Positions 28,664-38,353 of a stretch of DNA of 64,000 bases are shown here, piece by piece. Numbering within the stretch: the first letter of the stretch is position 1; each line of letters starts with the position of its first letter. The translations under genes and the position numbers were made by a program. The DNA is taken from positions 1,054,001-1,118,000 of the forward strand of contig NC_017857.3 of NCBI RefSeq assembly GCF_000260985.4. The letters run 5' to 3'. The notes under the pieces are model-generated. The model was not told the DNA's origin, did no database searches, and saw only the letters and a program-made list of their open reading frames with translations. This DNA comes from Methylophaga nitratireducenticrescens. GTDB lineage: Bacteria > Pseudomonadota > Gammaproteobacteria > Nitrosococcales > Methylophagaceae.

Positions 28664-29518
28664 TTATGAATGCAATTGATCAGCAGCAAACAAAGTGTTT
28701 TCAAGTAATGTAGCTACAGTCATTGGACCAACACCGCCAGGCACTGGTGTAATCCATGATGCTTTTTGACTGGCTTTATCAAACTCCACATCACCGGTTA
28801 ATTTACCGTTTTCCAGACGATTAATACCTACATCAATCACTACAGCACCTTCGCGGATCCATTCACCTAGGATAAAATTCGCTTTACCGACGGCAACTAC
28901 CAGAACTTCTGCACGGCGAACATGAGATTCCAGATCTTTGGTCATGCGATGACAAACGGTCGTGGTGCATCCGGCCAGTAACAATTCGAGTCCCATTGGA
29001 CGGCCCACAATATTGGAAGCCCCAACGACAACTGCTTCTTTACCCCTGAGATCAATACCAACAGCTTGCATCATGGTTATTACACCTTTCGGTGTGCACG
29101 GACGTAATAATGGATTACGTTGCACCAATCGACCGATGTTATAAGGATGAAAACCATCCACATCTTTGTGAGGTGCAATATGTTCAATAATGACATCAGT
29201 ATTGAAATGGGCCGGCAAAGGCAGTTGCACCAGAATGCCATCAATCTCATCGTCTTCATTAAGCTGTGTAATCAACTCAAGCAGCTCTTGTTCACTGGTG
29301 CTTTCAGGTAAATCAAATGATTCAGATTTGAAACCTACCTCTTCGCAGCTGCGACGCTTGCTACCTACATAGACTTGGGACGCCGGGTTGTCGCCAATCA
29401 GAACTACAGCAAGTCCAGGCCGACGTTTGCCGGTAGCGAGACGCATCTGGGTTGCCGCTTTGATTTTCTGTTTTAGCTCGGCAGCAATTGTTTTTCCGTC
29501 GATGATTTGAGCAGTCAT
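28664..29518 (-). CDS. folD: Bifunctional methylene-THF dehydrogenase / cyclohydrolase FolD
   Basis: A 284-residue enzyme oxidising 5,10-methylene-THF with NADP and hydrolysing methenyl-THF to 10-formyl-THF. Conserved segments are [22 protein letters not shown] (with the catalytic Lys), [10 protein letters not shown], the Rossmann segment [14 protein letters not shown], and the C-terminal [19 protein letters not shown]. It supplies C1 units for purines and formyl-Met and, in methylotrophs, links to formate metabolism. It is monocistronic. Confidence 0.98.
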   Translation of the reverse strand: MTAQIIDGKTIAAELKQKIKAATQMRLATGKRRPGLAVVLIGDNPASQVYVGSKRRSCEEVGFKSESFDLPESTSEQELLELITQLNEDDEIDGILVQLPLPAHFNTDVIIEHIAPHKDVDGFHPYNIGRLVQRNPLLRPCTPKGVITMMQAVGIDLRGKEAVVVGASNIVGRPMGLELLLAGCTTTVCHRMTKDLESHVRRAEVLVVAVGKANFILGEWIREGAVVIDVGINRLENGKLTGDVEFDKASQKASWITPVPGGVGPMTVATLLENTLFAADQLHS

Positions 29519-29725
29519 TCTTAGGGTTCCGGCCTTTCAAAAGCGGCTATGATCGCACGTTGCGTCAGTCACAGCAAAAAATATAACGATACTTTTGACT
29601 CATCAGTGGAAGCAGTGGATTGCTTTGCGTTTTTGGAGAGGACTGGCTTTGAAAAATTCATGCTATAGCGCAGCCTGTTGAATATCAGGGAGATATTTTA
29701 ATCGGCCAGAGTAATGCTGAGTTAT
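29519..29725. other. Gap between folD and the antiporter operon end
   Basis: About 207 bp between the folD start (29518) and the stop of the last antiporter gene (29726). It must hold the folD promoter on the minus strand, but no clear -35/-10 pair was recognised. No gene or strong terminator was seen. Confidence 0.3.
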
Positions 29726-31372
29726 TCAGCTTAAAAACAGGCTTAAAAGCACCAGACTAATGGCCATTGTCATGACACTGAACGAAACCGTGTTGGCTTT
29801 AAAATGATGATTACATTTTCGTTCAATTTGTCGCCATTTAGCAGCATTGATAAAGATTTTACCGTCTGGAATTTGCAGATGATTTAGCCAAAACTTCAGC
29901 CTTAATGCTAAAGAGCGGCCGATGTCGTAAGACATGTTGGGAAGTCGCAATGGTTTGATAAACACGATGAATGCGATTATTGCTGCCAGACCAATTGGCC
30001 AGAGCAATTTCCAGACACTTGAAAGACTCAGCGAGTCGAAAAAACTTTGCTGCATAAGTGGCCAGCTGAATGGAATGAGTACAGGCATCAGACTGATAAA
30101 AATACAGCTGTAAACCTGAGATTTTTTAGCAGGCCGTAATCCTGATTGTTGTTGGTCTCGCCACATGCAGCTTAATGCTCTGAATACTAACAACGCAGTG
30201 GCCAATGAAGCGAGGGTCAATAAGGGTAGATAGGCGTTGAATAAAGAACTGCCTACATTATCTTTTAACAGACTTTTAACCACTGCACCGCTGGTCAGCG
30301 GCATGCCTGCCAACGCCAGTGCAGGAATAAACAGTAATGCAAATTGCCAGCGTGATAATTGATACGTTGAGGTTAATCCTGCACCTAAAAACAAGGCACC
30401 TTTTGCCAGACCATGATGTACAGCATAAAAAGCCAGTAAAGTGATCCAAGCGGAGAGATTTTGCGGATCCTGCCAGGCTAGGGTCACGATCATCAGTAAA
30501 TAGGAAATTTGGCTAACGGATGAAAAAGCCAGAACCGTTTTGGTTTTCTGCTGTAGCAGACCGATGGCAACCCCATAAAAAGCACTGAATAAGGCAACAT
30601 AAAATAGTAGCGAGGCATATTGCAGGCTGAATGAACTGTCTAAAGGGATAAATTGCCAGATCCCTAAAATGCCCGCTTTTAGCATCGCACCTGAAAGCAC
30701 TGCACTGGCCGCTGCCGGCGCAACAGGATGGGCCAAAGGCAGCCAGATATGTAACGGCCAGAATCCAGATTTTAAGCCAAAGCCAATCACCAATAACCAA
30801 GCCGTGGTTGTCTGGATCGGCACTGTTTGCCAATCAGCAAACAACATCAAGTCGCCAGTTTCATGAATCCGCATCATCAATCCAGCATAAACCAGCATCT
30901 CACCAAGCACCGCCAGTTGTATATACAACCTTCCAGCCTGACGTGGTAACGGCCCTTGGTAATGCACAATTAACCCATAGGCAGCCAGACTCATTAACGT
31001 GAAGCCCACATAAAAACTGGCAGGATCCAGCGAAATCAATAGCAAAAAGTTACCACTCATCGCCACAGTCCAGAAAAACCAGAACCGTGTTTGCCGAGGA
31101 TGATCCTGTTCACTGCTGGCGGCATAAACTGTTGCAGCAGCCCATAAAAGCGCACTAAAGCCGAGAAAGGCCTGATTCACCAGTGAATCTATTCCCCATT
31201 GTGCACCAGGCCATAAACCGGGCAATACTAATGGCGCTGGCAGGTTGAACACAGCAATCAGTGCCGGTAGCGTCACCAGTGAAAGCCCTTTGCTCAGTTT
31301 CGGCAGACGGCACAGTACTACCCAACCTATCAGAGGCAACAGCGGAATTGCTGACCATAACAGCCAGTTCAT
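29726..31372 (-). CDS. NuoL/M/N-like antiporter subunit (third D-type subunit)
   Basis: A 548-residue polytopic membrane protein of the proton-translocating complex I/Mrp/hydrogenase-4 antiporter family. The core has GLKSGFWPLHIWLPLAHP (about residues 207-224), with the channel Lys in the family position, then an Ala/Ser-rich helix with SGAMLKAG, and HHGLAKGALFLGAG later. It is more divergent than the two upstream homologues and has a basic cytosolic stretch near residues 490-520 before a last helix. It ends the operon; its start overlaps the preceding stop by 4 bp (31369-31372). Confidence 0.8.
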   Translation of the reverse strand: MNWLLWSAIPLLPLIGWVVLCRLPKLSKGLSLVTLPALIAVFNLPAPLVLPGLWPGAQWGIDSLVNQAFLGFSALLWAAATVYAASSEQDHPRQTRFWFFWTVAMSGNFLLLISLDPASFYVGFTLMSLAAYGLIVHYQGPLPRQAGRLYIQLAVLGEMLVYAGLMMRIHETGDLMLFADWQTVPIQTTTAWLLVIGFGLKSGFWPLHIWLPLAHPVAPAAASAVLSGAMLKAGILGIWQFIPLDSSFSLQYASLLFYVALFSAFYGVAIGLLQQKTKTVLAFSSVSQISYLLMIVTLAWQDPQNLSAWITLLAFYAVHHGLAKGALFLGAGLTSTYQLSRWQFALLFIPALALAGMPLTSGAVVKSLLKDNVGSSLFNAYLPLLTLASLATALLVFRALSCMWRDQQQSGLRPAKKSQVYSCIFISLMPVLIPFSWPLMQQSFFDSLSLSSVWKLLWPIGLAAIIAFIVFIKPLRLPNMSYDIGRSLALRLKFWLNHLQIPDGKIFINAAKWRQIERKCNHHFKANTVSFSVMTMAISLVLLSLFLS

Positions 31373-32886
31373 ATGCTAAATTCCTGCGAAACAATAAACT
31401 GTGCCCATGTAAGGGGGCTCCAGTCAGTCCCTGCAAAGATGCCGGCTATCAGTGCTAATGTTGCCGTAAAAAGTGTTGGAAACAGTAACATCCAGTGTGT
31501 CTCCTTCCAGCCTGCGGTTCCTCCACCAAAATGGGTGTTCTCAGACCAGTGTTTTGGTGGTCTGGCAAACCAGCCACGATATATCAGCGGTAGAAAATAC
31601 GCGGCATTCAAAAAGCCCGAACCGACAAAAATCCACACAACCCAGCCTTGGCCGACACCCAAAGCACCCAGCCCCAAATACCATTTACTGATAAACCCCG
31701 CGATCGGTGGAACACCAATCATGCCAAGCGCGCCGATGGTAAAGGCCGCCATGGTTAAGGGCATGCGCTGTCCCAGTCCATTCATTTCATTGACGCGATG
31801 GACATTCAGTGTTTCTGCAAAACTCCCTGCACAGAAAAACAATGTAATTTTCATCAGTCCCTGGTGCACCAAATGCACCAGCGCACCAATGGCTGCGACA
31901 GGGCCTAACAAGGCAACGCCTAAGGTGATATAGGACACCTGACTTACCGTTGAATACGCCAGGCGTTTTTTTATTTCCTGTTGCTGTAACGCCTTGATAG
32001 AACCATACAAAATAGTCGTTGCAGCCAGCCATAATAATCCCTGCGTCAAATGCAGTTGCTGTGAGGTTTCTATACCAAACACATCATAAAACACGCGAAT
32101 AATACCAAAAGCCCCCGCTTTAACGACCGCTACAGCGTGTAATAAGGCACTGACTGGTGCGGGTGCAACCATTGCTTGTGGCAACCAGCCATGTAAGGGC
32201 AATAATGCGGCTTTGACCCCTAAGCCAATAATCAATAATACAAACGCAGTTGTTAAGCTGACGGAATGATCGGTGGCCAATTCAGCTAGATAGCCACCCG
32301 GAACAAACGGCGGGCTTCCAGTCAGACTGTGTAATAAAGCGACCCCGATCAGGGTTATTGCTCCCCCGGCAAGTGTGTAAATTAAATAAATCCGCCCAGC
32401 ACGTAACGCTTTAGGCGTACCGTTATGTACAACCAGAGGAAAAGTTGCCAACGTCAGCAATTCATAAAACACGAGAAAAGTCAGTAAATTACCTGACAGC
32501 GCAAGTCCTACCGTGGCGCTGACACACAAGCTGAAATAACCGAAGAAACGTGATTTAAGCGCAGAACCTTTCAGGTAACCAATCGCATAAACAGTGGTGG
32601 CAAGCCATAATACTGACGATAAACTGATGAATTGCAGGGATAAAGAGTCGGCTTGCAAAATCAAATCCCCGGCCGGTAAAAAAGGCAGACTAAACTGAAA
32701 TCTAATGCCCTGTGTAACGGCAAACAGCATGTAAGCTACCAACACTAATTGCAGGCAGACACCGATCAAGTTCAGTGTGGTGCGTAATAGAAACCGGGAT
32801 TCCTTTAAACTGAAGATAATAAGGCCAGGGATAACAGAGCTCAGCACTAATATCAGCGGTAAATAGGTAGTCAGCCAATCTCGCAT
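31369..32886 (-). CDS. Mrp/Mnh antiporter subunit, MrpA-N/MrpD-like
   Basis: About 505 residues with roughly 14 transmembrane helices. It carries the antiporter core GLGVKAALLPLHGWLPQAMVAPAPVSALLHAVAVVKAG and LVHQGLMKITLFFCAG. The frame opens at 32973, but the ATG at 32886 gives MRDWLTTYLPLILVLSSVIPG, a normal first helix, and overlaps the upstream TGA by one base (TGATG), typical of translational coupling. The HxV/VVK pattern is closer to NuoL/MrpA than the neighbouring gene. I cannot tell A-type from D-type safely. Confidence 0.85.
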   Translation of the reverse strand: MRDWLTTYLPLILVLSSVIPGLIIFSLKESRFLLRTTLNLIGVCLQLVLVAYMLFAVTQGIRFQFSLPFLPAGDLILQADSLSLQFISLSSVLWLATTVYAIGYLKGSALKSRFFGYFSLCVSATVGLALSGNLLTFLVFYELLTLATFPLVVHNGTPKALRAGRIYLIYTLAGGAITLIGVALLHSLTGSPPFVPGGYLAELATDHSVSLTTAFVLLIIGLGVKAALLPLHGWLPQAMVAPAPVSALLHAVAVVKAGAFGIIRVFYDVFGIETSQQLHLTQGLLWLAATTILYGSIKALQQQEIKKRLAYSTVSQVSYITLGVALLGPVAAIGALVHLVHQGLMKITLFFCAGSFAETLNVHRVNEMNGLGQRMPLTMAAFTIGALGMIGVPPIAGFISKWYLGLGALGVGQGWVVWIFVGSGFLNAAYFLPLIYRGWFARPPKHWSENTHFGGGTAGWKETHWMLLFPTLFTATLALIAGIFAGTDWSPLTWAQFIVSQEFSI

Positions 32887-34307
32887 CAGGCTACACCTCC
32901 CAAAAAGCGAATTAACTGAGCGCTGACACTTGCCATTAACCAGGCCATCAGCGCAGGTAGCATGGCGAGCCAATGTGAAAATCTATCCGGTGAGAAATCT
33001 GGTGCAATCGGATCGGCCCGGTTAAAGCTGAGCACGACGGCACGAAACACGTAAACAGCGCTTGCGAATGTCCCAAGTAAAATGCCAATTGCCCAGGGCC
33101 AATGAAGTGGCGATGCAAGAATAGGCTGCAATAAAGTCCATTTAGCGACAAAGCCGCCACTGGGGGGAAGGCCAATAATACTGCCTCCGGCAACAGCAAA
33201 AGCAAACATTGCGACAGGCATGGTCTGTGTTGCGCCTTTTAGGGCTGTTACGCGATTGCTTCCCAGTGTTGCCTGCATTTCACCAGCAACCAAAAACATC
33301 GAGACCTTGGCTAAACCATGTGCAATGACAAATAGCCATAAGGCGATTAATAACTGTTTTTGCTGCCAGTGCAGTAAGAGGCCTAAGGTCAGCGTGGCAT
33401 AACCCAACTGTGCCACAGTGGAGTAAGCCACTAATACTTTAAGATAAGGCGTTCTGATGGCACACCATCCCCCCCAAATAAGTGCTGCAATACCGACGAG
33501 AGCCAGATAAAAACCAATTGATTGGGCCAACTCTGGTGGGGCTACTTCTGTCCAGATAAGCCATAAAATATAAATTGGACCTTTTACCACTACCGCGGAT
33601 AACAACGCACTGACGGCTGTGGGCGCATTTGCATGTGCACTGGGTAGCCAGAGATGGAACGGCCAGACAGCGGCTTTGATCATTAACCCAAGTGTCATCA
33701 GAATTAAAGCGGTTTGAGTCGTGGCATCTACTTGGGTAACCTCCGTCAATAACGCAATATCCAATACGCCATATCGACCATACATCAATGCCACTCCTAA
33801 TAAATAACTTAACGACGCAACCAGAGAAAGCAGTAAATAATGCAATGCCGGACGATAAGCTTTAGGTCCTGACAAGGTGACCATCGCAACGGCAGCCAGG
33901 CCTAATAACTCTAAAGTGACATACCAGTTGAATAAATCAGAGGATAGCCATAAAGCCGCTAAACTGCTGTGCAGCAGTAAAGCCAAAGGCCAGAAATCGG
34001 TAGTATTGGTTGCGCTATGACGGCTATAGGCTGCATACAAAGCCACCAAACTATGCACAAGGGCGGTAAATACCAATAAAAGTGAATTGACCGGTGTGAG
34101 CTGAAAACGAATGCCCAGTGGTGTTTGCCAGCCACCCAAAGTCATCTGTTGAACGCCATAAAGATGCACCTGATACATGGCTGCCAGAGCGGCTGCTAAG
34201 CTCAGTAAGCTGGTAATAATCACTATGCTGCCTGCCCGACGATGTATAAACAATAACAACAAAGCCGTTATCAAAGGCAGCGCCATACTCTGTAAAGCAA
34301 AACTCAT
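32886..34307 (-). CDS. mnhD: Mrp/Mnh antiporter subunit D-like (NuoN/M-like)
   Basis: A 473-residue polytopic subunit with GLMIKAAVWPFHLWLPSAHANAPTAVSALLSAVVVKGP, the central channel signature of MrpD/NuoM/N proteins, and VIAHGLAKVSMFLVAGE. It should conduct protons in a Na+(K+)/H+ antiporter complex in the cytoplasmic membrane. It overlaps the upstream C subunit by 4 bp and is coupled to the next gene by TGATG. Confidence 0.88.
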   Translation of the reverse strand: MSFALQSMALPLITALLLLFIHRRAGSIVIITSLLSLAAALAAMYQVHLYGVQQMTLGGWQTPLGIRFQLTPVNSLLLVFTALVHSLVALYAAYSRHSATNTTDFWPLALLLHSSLAALWLSSDLFNWYVTLELLGLAAVAMVTLSGPKAYRPALHYLLLSLVASLSYLLGVALMYGRYGVLDIALLTEVTQVDATTQTALILMTLGLMIKAAVWPFHLWLPSAHANAPTAVSALLSAVVVKGPIYILWLIWTEVAPPELAQSIGFYLALVGIAALIWGGWCAIRTPYLKVLVAYSTVAQLGYATLTLGLLLHWQQKQLLIALWLFVIAHGLAKVSMFLVAGEMQATLGSNRVTALKGATQTMPVAMFAFAVAGGSIIGLPPSGGFVAKWTLLQPILASPLHWPWAIGILLGTFASAVYVFRAVVLSFNRADPIAPDFSPDRFSHWLAMLPALMAWLMASVSAQLIRFLGGVA

Positions 34308-34588
34308 CTTTCAGGGTCTTGTTTTGATTGCGCATGCCCCACGGAGAGCCTTAAAGCAAACGCCGTTGCACATACAGCGACGACCAGACCCGTGACAACC
34401 AGTGCCTGTAATACGGGGTCAATGGTTTCTTCCCGGCTGGCTAACGCCACCATCACCATAAACACACCATTGCCCGCAATATTAATATTGATGATGCGAC
34501 GTATAAAATTGTTGGCCAGAAACAGGCCAAGGCTGCCCAAACCCCACAAGCTCACGCCAAGACACAAATAAAGTTGAATAGCCGTCAT
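34304..34588 (-). CDS. mnhC: Mrp/Mnh antiporter subunit C (NuoK-like)
   Basis: A 94-residue protein with three transmembrane helices. It is NuoK/MnhC-like, with INIAGNGVFMVMVALA in helix 2 and DPVLQALVVTGLVVAVCATAFAL in helix 3, which matches the DPxxQALVLTAIVI signature of MnhC. It is sandwiched by 1-bp and 4-bp overlaps with its neighbours. Confidence 0.9.
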   Translation of the reverse strand: MTAIQLYLCLGVSLWGLGSLGLFLANNFIRRIININIAGNGVFMVMVALASREETIDPVLQALVVTGLVVAVCATAFALRLSVGHAQSKQDPER

Positions 34589-35487
34589 CAGGATTCCCTG
34601 TCGCCCACGACAAGCCAGGTCAACGTGATGGCTATTGACAGTGTTGCAGCAACTTCAATGCTGAATATAAGCAGACTGTTGTAGGCAAGTGGATACTCTA
34701 GCCAGGCATTCCCCAGCCAGGCGGTTAAGACAGCAACTATGATAAACAGACTAATGCCCATTAAAACCAAACTGCGTAACCAAAGCGAGCGCCATCTTAA
34801 GGGTGGTAGTACTTCCGTTAAGCTGAGCAGGGTGGCACCTGCGGCCAATAATGCACCCGCCTGAAATGCTCCCCCCGGGGCACTGTAACCACGCCATAAA
34901 ATATAGCCACCGACAACAACAATAATTGGCGCCAATATCCGACTCCACGCTGTTATTAGTGGCCAGCTGGTGGGCAATTTATACGGGCGAATAGCTAATT
35001 GTCGGGCACCCAAAAAGGCCAGTAATAGCACGCCGAGTTCAAGTAAAGTGTCCCAGGCACGATAATTCAATAAGACGGCGGTAGTTGGGTGATCCACGCC
35101 GCTTTTATTCAAAGACTGTTGACTCAAATCAGTTAAAGAACTGGTTAAGTCTGCCAGTGGCCAAATTGCCTGGAACAGCCACATCATAATCAGTAACAAA
35201 AAAGCGAATGCCAGCCAGTGATTTTGCCGTTTTTGATGTTGCTCTTTAGCAAAATTGGATTGCGCGTATGCCGATAACAACAAAGCGCCGGTAATGCCTG
35301 CTCCAATCGCTGCTTCAGCAAGAGCAAGATCAGCTGCGCCTAATCGTGCCCAGGTGAGCGCCAGCAACATACCAAACGCTATATAGAGTGTGATGCTGTT
35401 AAATAAACTGCGTGTGAAAACGCTTCCTGTGGCGAGAGCCAGCAATAAACTGACTAAAACACCATCAAACAACCATTCAGTCTGCAC
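34588..35487 (-). CDS. Fused MbhD (DUF4040)-MnhB antiporter subunit
   Basis: A 299-residue membrane protein with two recognisable parts. Residues 1-75 resemble the MbhD/DUF4040 domain usually found in the C-terminal part of MrpA (GAADLALAEAAIGAGITGALLL). Residues about 165-295 resemble MnhB, with the RGYSAPGGAFQAGALLAAG loop. A middle helix (about 92-112) and a soluble stretch of about 50 residues link them. The fusion supplies parts of MrpA and MrpB in one chain. It overlaps the G subunit gene by 11 bp. Confidence 0.85.
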   Translation of the reverse strand: MQTEWLFDGVLVSLLLALATGSVFTRSLFNSITLYIAFGMLLALTWARLGAADLALAEAAIGAGITGALLLSAYAQSNFAKEQHQKRQNHWLAFAFLLLIMMWLFQAIWPLADLTSSLTDLSQQSLNKSGVDHPTTAVLLNYRAWDTLLELGVLLLAFLGARQLAIRPYKLPTSWPLITAWSRILAPIIVVVGGYILWRGYSAPGGAFQAGALLAAGATLLSLTEVLPPLRWRSLWLRSLVLMGISLFIIVAVLTAWLGNAWLEYPLAYNSLLIFSIEVAATLSIAITLTWLVVGDRES

Positions 35488-35776
35488 GAGGTATTTCCTC
35501 GTCAGAGCTTTTCTGATAACGCGCCAGTAGTGGGCAAGCCGTTGCTGCAGAAGCCATCATCAGCACCCAGATCCCTAGCATCAATATCGCGCTGCGTATT
35601 GAGTCAGACTGAAGAATCAACCCAAATATGACCAATCCCAACCCGAGCGTATCTGCCTTAGTCACAGCATGCAGACGACTGTATGCATCTGGAAAGCGAA
35701 TTAACCCGACAGTGCCGGCCACAAAGAAACAAACACCAGCAGAAATAATGATTAAACTAATTAACTCAATCATCAT
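35477..35776 (-). CDS. mnhG: Mrp/Mnh antiporter subunit G
   Basis: A 99-residue, three-helix MnhG with the signature GLIRFPDAYSRLHAVTKADTLG and an IIxAGxxFFxxGTVG first helix. It is an essential small subunit of Mrp complexes. It overlaps the F gene by 11 bp and the fused B gene by 11 bp. Confidence 0.94.
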   Translation of the reverse strand: MMIELISLIIISAGVCFFVAGTVGLIRFPDAYSRLHAVTKADTLGLGLVIFGLILQSDSIRSAILMLGIWVLMMASAATACPLLARYQKSSDEEIPRAD

Positions 35777-36020
35777 GCAGGTTACTTCGCAAATACTGCA
35801 CTAAGGCGGCTGAAAGCAAAGCGGCTAACAACGCAAAAATCAGAGCGACATCAAGTAATGCAGGCATGCTTTGGCTTTGCGACAGTAACAACAGCATTGC
35901 TGTCCCCGCTGTACCAAATAATTGGATGGCTATCAGTCGATCGATTCGGCTGGGGCCCAATATAACACGCCATAGCCCCACCATAATGGACACCAATAAA
36001 AGACAGGCCAAAACCATCAT
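35766..36020 (-). CDS. mnhF: Mrp/Mnh antiporter subunit F
   Basis: About 84 residues and three helices, with the MnhF signature RVILGPSRIDRLIAIQLFGT and a conserved Asp in LLDVALIFALLAAL. The frame is open to 36083, but the ATG at 36020 (MMVLACLLLV) gives the standard N-terminus and a 4-bp ATGA overlap with the E gene; the ATG at 36017 is an alternative. Confidence 0.93.
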   Translation of the reverse strand: MMVLACLLLVSIMVGLWRVILGPSRIDRLIAIQLFGTAGTAMLLLLSQSQSMPALLDVALIFALLAALLSAALVQYLRSNLHDD

Positions 36021-36505
36021 TTCATCGTACCTCCCATGAGTTGCGTAAGGTGTTTTTCGAGATCTGATACGACGGTGTGCCAATCCTGGGTACTATCCAG
36101 AACATGAATATGAAGTTGTTGATTTTTATAATGTGAGGCCAGTGTGCCCGGCATTAACCCGATCAAGGCGGACAGGATTAACTTAATGTTTTCAGGACAA
36201 TCATGCAATGAATAGACGACCCAGTGAGGAGTTATTGGCAAGGAAGGTGATAAAGCCCGGCGGGCGACATCCCACCCTCCCATAGTCATTTCTTTGAGAA
36301 AAAAAACAACAAACGGAGGCATGTATCTCATTTTAAGCGTAGGGGTGGGAACGGCCAGATAAAGACTGATACAAGTTGCTGCGAGAATAACGAATGAGCC
36401 AAACGCGATGCCTGAACTTTCGGTCAGGACAATCCAAAGCAAGCTATAAACAATTAACCAGCCTAAGACTTTTTTTATTGATAATGCTGATCGTAGCGTA
36501 GTCAT
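36017..36505 (-). CDS. mnhE: Mrp/Mnh antiporter subunit E
   Basis: A 162-residue MnhE with two N-terminal helices and a C-terminal cytosolic domain. The conserved segments are LSALIGLMPGTLASHYKNQQLHIHVLD and ALSPSLPITPHWVVYSL. It is the first gene of the antiporter operon (E-F-G-MbhD/B-C-D-D'-D''), unlike the usual A-to-G order. The promoter should lie just upstream (36506-36600), but I could not pick one confidently. Confidence 0.93.
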   Translation of the reverse strand: MTTLRSALSIKKVLGWLIVYSLLWIVLTESSGIAFGSFVILAATCISLYLAVPTPTLKMRYMPPFVVFFLKEMTMGGWDVARRALSPSLPITPHWVVYSLHDCPENIKLILSALIGLMPGTLASHYKNQQLHIHVLDSTQDWHTVVSDLEKHLTQLMGGTMK

Positions 36506-36897
36506 TTGATGAATAACTCCTGTTTCGTTATCAACCGCATGAGACTATGCATCAGTCTGTTCATAGAAAAGGCTTAAGTCAATTTAGGCAAAGCTCTTAT
36601 GAAGAAGGTATAAGTGACAGCCTAAATAAACAGATTTGTTGGCAAACAAGCTGTTAGGATTAAAGATGGTCTCTATCATCGGGACACCACATGTAATCAG
36701 ATTTATTCATTTGAACTACCGTAGTAACAGCCGGTAATTAACTATTATCAGAATAAGACCTCTAAACACGACCAGCTCTGTATGGCTAAATTGCCTAAAC
36801 TATTGATGATTGATGTAGTTAATTAGTGGATGCCCGTCTTTTAAAATCAGCGAGAATCTATGCTTCTTCAGCAGCGACAAAAAATATAAATGTGCTG
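36506..36897. other. Intergenic region between mnhE and the tRNA promoter
   Basis: About 390 bp without a credible gene. It must contain the minus-strand antiporter promoter. On the minus strand TTGACT reads at 36582-36577 as a -35 candidate, but no good -10 stands at the right distance. A short TTGTT/AACAA repeat occurs near 36637-36650. Nothing else was recognised. Confidence 0.3.
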
Positions 36898-36926
36898 TTG
36901 ACTCGCTATCGGCATCAGCGTATTAT
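36898..36926 (+). promoter_or_regulatory. Sigma-70 promoter of the tRNA pair
   Basis: TTGACT (36898-36903) and TATTAT (36921-36926) are separated by exactly 17 bp. An A/T-rich UP-like stretch precedes (about 36880-36893) and a short C/G-containing discriminator follows, as for stable RNA promoters. The first tRNA begins 36 bp downstream. Confidence 0.8.
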
Positions 36927-36962
36927 TTCGCCTTCTTCGAGGATGTCTGTCCTTGGATAAGT

Positions 36963-37039
<77 letters not shown>

Positions 37040-37078
37040 CTTTATTGACTGCTTAATTATCCTCACTTAGTTATTAAT

Positions 37079-37155
37079 GCGCCCGTAGCTCATCTGGATA
37101 GAGCATCGGCCTTCTAAGCCGAGGGTAGCAGGTTCGAGTCCTGCCGGGCGTACCA
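37079..37155 (+). tRNA. tRNA-Arg (anticodon TCT)
   Basis: A 77-base cloverleaf: the acceptor GCGCCCG pairs with CGGGCGT (first pair G-U), CCA encoded at 37153-37155. The anticodon stem TCGGC/GCCGA closes loop CTTCTAA with anticodon TCT (37113-37115). The T-arm is GCAGG-TTCGAGT-CCTGC. It directly borders the polysaccharide locus. Confidence 0.96.
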
Positions 37156-37282
37156 TCTATTTCTGCCTCAAAAATCTGCGACAAACTTTCAAGTTGATTT
37201 TTAGCCCTTGTCGGTGCTAACTTTCACGTGAACCAAGGATGGCAAATCTGAATTTCTCAAATTGAATAGTGAACTCAGCAAC

Positions 37283-38353
37283 GTGAATAAAAATACCCTG
37301 CTCGTAACTGGCGGTGCCGGTTTTATCGGCTCTGCATTGATCCGTCAATTGATTAACGAAACTGATTTCACCGTGATCAATATCGACAAGCTGACCTACG
37401 CAGGTAATCTTGAATCATTGTCCGAGATTGATGCTTCGCCCAATTATCATTTTGAACAAGCTGATATTTGTGATGCAGAAGCGATGGATCGAATATTCAC
37501 CCAATATCAACCGAGTGCCATGATGCACCTGGCGGCCGAATCGCATGTTGATCGCTCGATTGATGGTCCTGCAGATTTTGTACAAACCAATGTGGTCGGT
37601 ACTTATATTTTGCTTGAGGCGGCCAGAAAATACTGGAAAACATTATCCGCTGATGATGCCGAAAAATTCCGTTTTCATCATATTTCAACAGATGAAGTCT
37701 ATGGCACATTAGGCGAAACCGGTCTGTTTACCGAAACCACTCCTTACCAGCCCAATTCACCATACTCCGCTACTAAAGCAGGTAGTGATCATTTGGTTCG
37801 TGCTTGGCACCATACTTATGGTTTACCAGTGTTAATGACGAACTGTTCCAATAACTATGGTCCCTACCAGTTCCCCGAAAAATTGATTCCAGTAGTGATT
37901 AACAATGCGCTTGCTGGTAAACCGCTGCCTATTTACGGTAAAGGTGAAAATATACGTGACTGGTTATATGTCGATGATCATGCGCGAGCCTTAAGACTGG
38001 TGCTGGCGGAAGGCAAATTATGCGAGAGCTATAATGTCGGTGGTTTTAATGAACATACTAATCTGGAAGTGGTACAACTGATTTGCCAGATCCTGGATGA
38101 ACTACTGCCTGACTCACCGCATCGGCCGCATAAAAATTTAATCGAATTTGTGACTGATCGTCCTGGTCATGATGCGCGTTATGCCATTGATGCCAGCAAA
38201 ATTGAACGTGAACTGGGCTGGAAACCCCAGGAAACCTTTGCCACCGGGTTACGTAAAACAGTGCAGTGGTATCTGGATAATCGCAAATGGTGTGAAAACG
38301 TGATGGATGGCAGTTATCAGCAACAAAGACTTGGACTGGGAGATAATAAATGA
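37283..38353 (+). CDS. rfbB: dTDP-glucose 4,6-dehydratase
   Basis: About 356 residues, extended SDR. It has the NAD motif [11 protein letters not shown], the STDEVYG segment with catalytic Asp-Glu, and [12 protein letters not shown] with the Tyr-x-x-x-Lys pair. It converts dTDP-glucose to dTDP-4-keto-6-deoxyglucose, the second step to dTDP-L-rhamnose and a branch to dTDP-amino sugars. The frame opens at TTG 37262; GTG 37283 gives [11 protein letters not shown], closer to the family start, but neither has a strong ribosome site. It overlaps rfbA by 4 bp. Confidence 0.95.
   Translation: MNKNTLLVTGGAGFIGSALIRQLINETDFTVINIDKLTYAGNLESLSEIDASPNYHFEQADICDAEAMDRIFTQYQPSAMMHLAAESHVDRSIDGPADFVQTNVVGTYILLEAARKYWKTLSADDAEKFRFHHISTDEVYGTLGETGLFTETTPYQPNSPYSATKAGSDHLVRAWHHTYGLPVLMTNCSNNYGPYQFPEKLIPVVINNALAGKPLPIYGKGENIRDWLYVDDHARALRLVLAEGKLCESYNVGGFNEHTNLEVVQLICQILDELLPDSPHRPHKNLIEFVTDRPGHDARYAIDASKIERELGWKPQETFATGLRKTVQWYLDNRKWCENVMDGSYQQQRLGLGDNK

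Noticed and set aside
31373-31933. 186-codon plus-strand frame opposite the antiporter subunit
   Set aside because: Antisense to a clear membrane protein; Pro/Lys/Ser-rich composition typical of shadow frames.
37079-37155. tRNA-Arg as an integration site for a polysaccharide island
   Set aside because: No integrase and no second copy of the tRNA 3' end were noticed downstream; the locus starts with ordinary rfb genes.
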